64,000 nucleotides of DNA from Paracoccus versutus (GTDB lineage Bacteria; Pseudomonadota; Alphaproteobacteria; Rhodobacterales; Rhodobacteraceae), in NCBI RefSeq assembly GCF_000763885.1, contig NZ_JRKO01000005.1, positions 52,720 to 116,719 of the forward strand. The letters run 5' to 3'. Under the pieces are notes generated by a model. It made no database searches. It was not told the origin of the DNA and saw only the letters and a program-made list of their open reading frames with translations. Positions within the stretch are counted from its first letter, which is position 1. Every line of letters begins with the position of its first letter. A program made the position numbers and the translations under genes. This document shows positions 61,002-64,000 of the stretch, piece after piece.

Positions 61002-62150
61002 ATGAAGATCGCACTTCCCGATACCCAAGGCCGCCTGGCCGACTACACGCTGACCGGCACCCCCGTCGCGCAGGCCGTGCTGCCCGCGAATCCGGCCCGC
61101 ATCGTCTACTCCGCCGCCCATGTGGTGGCCGATCCCTTCACCGCCAGCGATCCCTCGGGGCGCGCGGCGGTGGATTGGGACAGGACGATGGCGTTCCGCC
61201 GCTACCTGGCGGGCCTCGGCCTTGGCATCGCCGAGGCGATGGATACGGCGCAGCGCGGCATGGGCCTCGACTGGCCCGGCGCGCTGGAACTGATCCGCCG
61301 GACCAAGGCGGAACTGCCCGAGGCGCTGGTCGGCAACGGCTGCGGCACCGATCACCTGGACCCGTCGGACGCCCGCACGCTGGACGACGTCATCCGCGCC
61401 TATCTGGAACAGGTCGAGGCGATCCAGGCCGTCGGCGGCCGCATCGTGCTGATGGCCAGCCGCGCCCTGGCCCGCGTCGCGACTTGCCCCGAAGATTACC
61501 TGCATGTCTATGGCAAGGTGCTGTCGGCCTGCGACCAGCCGGTGATCCTGCACTGGCTGGGCGAGATGTTCGACCCCGCCCTGGCCGGCTATTGGGGCGG
61601 TTCGGATTTCGACGCCACGCTGGAGACCGTGCTGGCGGTGATCGAGCAAAACCTCGCCAGAGTCGACGGCATCAAGATGTCGCTCTTGGACAAGGACAAG
61701 GAGATCACCCTGCGCCGCCGCCTGCCCGCGGGCGTGAAGATGTATACCGGGGACGATTTCAACTATCCCGAACTGATCGAGGGCGACGACCAAGGCTTCA
61801 GCCATGCCTTGCTGGGGATCTTCGACCCGCTGGCCCCCGCCGCCGCCTATGCCGTCAACCGGCTGGCCGAAGGGGACAGGGCAGGTTTCCGCACCGCCCT
61901 GGACCCGACCGTGCCGCTGGCCCGCACGATCTTTCGCGCCCCGACGCAATACTACAAGACCGGCGTGGTCTTCCTGGCCTGGCTGAACGGTTTCCAGGAT
62001 CATTTCATCATGCTGAACGGCCATCAGGCGATGCGGCCCTTGCCCTATTTCACCGAAGTCTTCCGCCGGTCGGACGCCTGCGGGTTGCTGCGAGACCCGG
62101 AACTGGCGGTGCGCCGAATGAAAGCGCTGCTGGCAGTTCACGGGGCATAG
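61002..62150 (+). CDS. DUF993 family protein (putative TIM-barrel aldolase)
   Basis: This 382-residue protein belongs to DUF993, a family distantly like dihydrodipicolinate synthase. Visible features are VGNGCGTDHLDP, QPVILHWLGEMFDPALAGYW, a possible Schiff-base Lys in DGIKMSLLDKDKE and VKMYTGDDFNYPELIEG. Members sit in sugar and inositol-like catabolic clusters, often beside isomerase/epimerase genes as here. A C-C bond cleavage yielding smaller acids is plausible but not demonstrated. Confidence 0.8.
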   Translation: MKIALPDTQGRLADYTLTGTPVAQAVLPANPARIVYSAAHVVADPFTASDPSGRAAVDWDRTMAFRRYLAGLGLGIAEAMDTAQRGMGLDWPGALELIRRTKAELPEALVGNGCGTDHLDPSDARTLDDVIRAYLEQVEAIQAVGGRIVLMASRALARVATCPEDYLHVYGKVLSACDQPVILHWLGEMFDPALAGYWGGSDFDATLETVLAVIEQNLARVDGIKMSLLDKDKEITLRRRLPAGVKMYTGDDFNYPELIEGDDQGFSHALLGIFDPLAPAAAYAVNRLAEGDRAGFRTALDPTVPLARTIFRAPTQYYKTGVVFLAWLNGFQDHFIMLNGHQAMRPLPYFTEVFRRSDACGLLRDPELAVRRMKALLAVHGA

Positions 62151-62152
62151 GA

Positions 62153-63010
62153 ATGCGCGATTTCAGCCGCGACATGTCCGCATTGGCCCTGAACACCGCC
62201 ACGCTTGGCCATAATGTCGAGGGGGCAGGCGCCGGCTGGTCGCCCGAACGCACCATCGACGCCTGCGCCGAGCGCGACTATGGCGGCATCGTCTTCTGGC
62301 GGCGCGAGATCGGATCCCGCGCCGCAGGGATTGCCGCCCATGCCCGCGCCGCCGGGCTGACGGTGGCCGGGCTGTGCCGGGCCCCGTTCCTCGTCGGACC
62401 CCTGGCGCCACGGGGCAGGCAGGCGGTGATGGATGATTTCCACGCCTCGATCGACATGGCGGCAGAGCTTGGCGCGCCGGTCCTGACCATCGTGACCGGA
62501 GGGGTCGAGCCGGGCACGCGCGGCGTTGCCGAAAGTCTGCGCCTCGTCGCCGACCGCGTGGCCGAGGCTGCCCCTTACGCCGCAGAACGAGACGTGCGCC
62601 TGGCGCTTGAGCCGCTGAATCCCGTCTATGGCGGCAACCGCTCCTGCCTGACGACGCTGCGCGACGCCCTGGATATTTGCGACGCGCTTGACGCGCCCAA
62701 TGTCGGCGTGGCGGTCGATGTCTACCATGTCTGGTGGGACACTGACCTGCCACGGCAACTGGCCCGCGCCGGAGAGCGCATCCTCGGCTACCACCTTTGC
62801 GACTGGCTGGCCGATACCTCGGATGTGCTGCTGGATCGCGGCATGATGGGTGACGGCGTTGCCGATCTGAAAGCCATCCGTTCCGCGGTCGAAGCGGCCG
62901 GCTACCAGGGCCTCTGCGAGGTCGAGATCTTTTCGGCAGGCAACTGGTGGAAGCGCGATCCAGCCGAAGTGCTCGATACCATCGTCACGCGCTTCCGATC
63001 CGTCTGTTGA
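62153..63010 (+). CDS. Sugar phosphate isomerase/epimerase-like protein
   Basis: This 285-residue AP-endonuclease-2-type TIM barrel has metal-binding residues in LALEPLNPV (Glu), [14 protein letters not shown] (Asp, His), YHLCDW (His) and GLCEVEIFS (Glu). Family members isomerise or epimerise ketoses, hydroxypyruvate or inosose derivatives. It starts 2 bases after the DUF993 gene, with which such genes commonly pair. It is the last gene of the rightward operon from 59084. Confidence 0.85.
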   Translation: MRDFSRDMSALALNTATLGHNVEGAGAGWSPERTIDACAERDYGGIVFWRREIGSRAAGIAAHARAAGLTVAGLCRAPFLVGPLAPRGRQAVMDDFHASIDMAAELGAPVLTIVTGGVEPGTRGVAESLRLVADRVAEAAPYAAERDVRLALEPLNPVYGGNRSCLTTLRDALDICDALDAPNVGVAVDVYHVWWDTDLPRQLARAGERILGYHLCDWLADTSDVLLDRGMMGDGVADLKAIRSAVEAAGYQGLCEVEIFSAGNWWKRDPAEVLDTIVTRFRSVC

Positions 63011-63030
63011 TTGTTCCAGGAGGAAAAACC

Positions 63031-63789
63031 ATGAAGCTCCTCGTGCCCGTGAAGCGCGTGATCGACTACAACGTGAAGGCCCGTGTGAAGGCTGACGGGT
63101 CTGGTGTCGATCTTGCGAATGTGAAGATGTCGATGAACCCGTTCGACGAGATCGCGGTCGAAGAGGCGATCCGGCTGAAGGAAAAGGGCGTGGCCGAGGA
63201 GGTCATCGCCGTCTCGATCGGCGTCAAGCAGGCGGCGGAGACGCTGCGCACGGCCTTGGCGATGGGCGCCGACCGCGCCATTCTCGTCACCGCTACGGAC
63301 GACGTGCAGCAGGACATCGAGCCCTTGGCGGTGGCGAAGATCCTCGCCGCGGTGGCCAAGGCCGAGGGCACCGAGCTGATCATCGCCGGCAAGCAGGCGA
63401 TCGACAACGACATGAACGCGACCGGCCAGATGCTGGCGGCGCTGCTGGGCTGGGCGCAGGCGACCTTCGCCTCGAAGCTCGAGATCGACGGGGGCAAAGC
63501 GAAAGTCACCCGCGAGGTCGACGGCGGGCTGCAGACCATCGCGGTGGCGCTGCCGGCGGTGGTCACCGCCGACCTGCGGCTGAACGAGCCGCGCTACGCC
63601 AGCCTGCCGAACATCATGAAGGCGAAGAAGAAGCCCTTGGAGGAAAAGACCGCCGCCGATTACGGCGTCGACGTCTCGCCGCGGCTGGAGGTGGTCTCGG
63701 TGCGCGAGCCCGAGGGCCGCAAGGCCGGCATCAAGGTCGGCTCGGTGGACGAGCTGGTCGGCAAGCTGAAGGAAGCGGGGGTGATCTGA
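63031..63789 (+). CDS. etfB: Electron transfer flavoprotein, beta subunit
   Basis: This 252-residue soluble protein starts [20 protein letters not shown], with the ETF-beta signature [19 protein letters not shown] and the AMP-binding loop [19 protein letters not shown]. With EtfA it takes electrons from acyl-CoA dehydrogenases and hands them to ETF-ubiquinone oxidoreductase. AGGAGG lies 6 bases before the ATG. The gene is 20 bases after the isomerase-like gene, so it might be co-transcribed, but it is also a core gene that may have its own promoter. Confidence 0.96.
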   Translation: MKLLVPVKRVIDYNVKARVKADGSGVDLANVKMSMNPFDEIAVEEAIRLKEKGVAEEVIAVSIGVKQAAETLRTALAMGADRAILVTATDDVQQDIEPLAVAKILAAVAKAEGTELIIAGKQAIDNDMNATGQMLAALLGWAQATFASKLEIDGGKAKVTREVDGGLQTIAVALPAVVTADLRLNEPRYASLPNIMKAKKKPLEEKTAADYGVDVSPRLEVVSVREPEGRKAGIKVGSVDELVGKLKEAGVI

Positions 63790-64000
63790 TGGCTGTTCTG
63801 CTGCTTGGGGAAGTGACGAACGGGGTGCTGAACCGCGACGCGACGGCGAAGGCGGTGGGCGCGGTCAAGGGCCTGGGTGATGTCACGGTGCTCTGCGCCG
63901 GCGCGCAGGCCAAGGCCGCGGGCGAGGAGGCGGCGAAGATCGCCGGCGTCTCCAAGGTTCTGGTGGCGGAAGCCCCGCTCTACGGCCACCGGCTGGCCGA
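63789..64000 (+). CDS. etfA: Electron transfer flavoprotein, alpha subunit (start only)
   Basis: The first 70 or so residues are present: [20 protein letters not shown], then GDVTVLCAGAQAKAAGEEAA, matching the N-terminal domain of EtfA. The FAD-binding C-terminal domain is beyond the window. It starts at the last base of the etfB stop (TGATG), the usual etfBA junction. Confidence 0.95.
   Translation, partial: MAVLLLGEVTNGVLNRDATAKAVGAVKGLGDVTVLCAGAQAKAAGEEAAKIAGVSKVLVAEAPLYGHRLA

Noticed and set aside
1..64000. Search for tRNA, rRNA, CRISPR arrays, prophage genes and intact insertion sequences
   Set aside because: No T-loop patterns, spaced repeats, transposases, integrases or phage proteins were recognised by eye; a covariance or profile search would be needed to exclude small RNAs fully.

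Overview
The window is high-GC DNA with dense, often overlapping operons (ATGA and TGATG junctions), periplasmic binding protein transporters, TetR/LysR/AraC regulators and EtfBA proteins of alphaproteobacterial type. It most resembles Paracoccus or a related member of the Rhodobacteraceae. No rRNA, tRNA, CRISPR array or intact mobile element was seen. Most of the window is accessory: catabolic islands plus one peptide-secretion locus.

Left part (1-8.5 kb). After the tail of an Lrp/AsnC regulator comes a peptide-export locus. It holds a bacteriocin-type ABC transporter with a C39 protease domain, an HlyD-type adaptor, a proline/arginine-rich peptide with a double-glycine leader, a NarL/LuxR-type response regulator, a six-helix hybrid histidine kinase, and a run of four more double-glycine peptides arranged long-short-long-short. 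Three of the five peptide genes are short and easily missed. This looks like a complete secreted-peptide system (bacteriocin, signal, or both) and is the best candidate for something undescribed here. Two small envelope proteins follow.

Middle left (8.6-17.3 kb). An amidase and its TetR regulator follow a palindromic operator. Then come an SLC13-type permease, a ykkC/guanidine-I-like riboswitch in front of an EamA-family exporter, a short cytochrome P450 behind a hairpin, a flavin-reductase-like protein and a histidine kinase remnant.

Betaine island (17.3-32.1 kb). Rightward genes encode a Rieske oxygenase and its reductase (GbcAB/Stc2-like), a two-subunit FAD oxidase and a GATase1/AraC regulator. 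Leftward genes encode an Opu-type osmoprotectant ABC transporter, a nitrilase-family amidase, an acyl-CoA dehydrogenase, an acyl-CoA ligase and an MmgE/PrpD protein. Together they suggest uptake, N-demethylation and CoA-dependent breakdown of a quaternary ammonium compound whose identity cannot be read from sequence.

Second catabolic island (32.7-42.5 kb). A LysR regulator is divergent from an SsuABC-like transporter, an FAD oxidoreductase, a CaiB/BaiF CoA-transferase, an enoyl-CoA hydratase, a 7Fe ferredoxin, a DHDPS-family enzyme and a semialdehyde dehydrogenase. A decayed segment (42.5-43.6 kb) follows, with fragments of a TRAP permease and a GlcG/HbpS protein.

Third island (43.6-63 kb). 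A TetR regulator is divergent from a ribose-type ABC transporter, followed by alcohol and aldehyde dehydrogenases, a GMC oxidoreductase, two aldo/keto reductases, a CoA-transferase, an enoyl-CoA hydratase, a glycerate kinase, an acyl-CoA dehydrogenase, an SDR, a DUF993 protein and a sugar-phosphate isomerase-like protein. A repeated operator-like site (TAACCAGWTAGTTA type) lies in all three divergent promoter regions of this island and probably defines its regulon. The window ends in etfB and the start of etfA, the likely electron acceptor for the acyl-CoA dehydrogenases.
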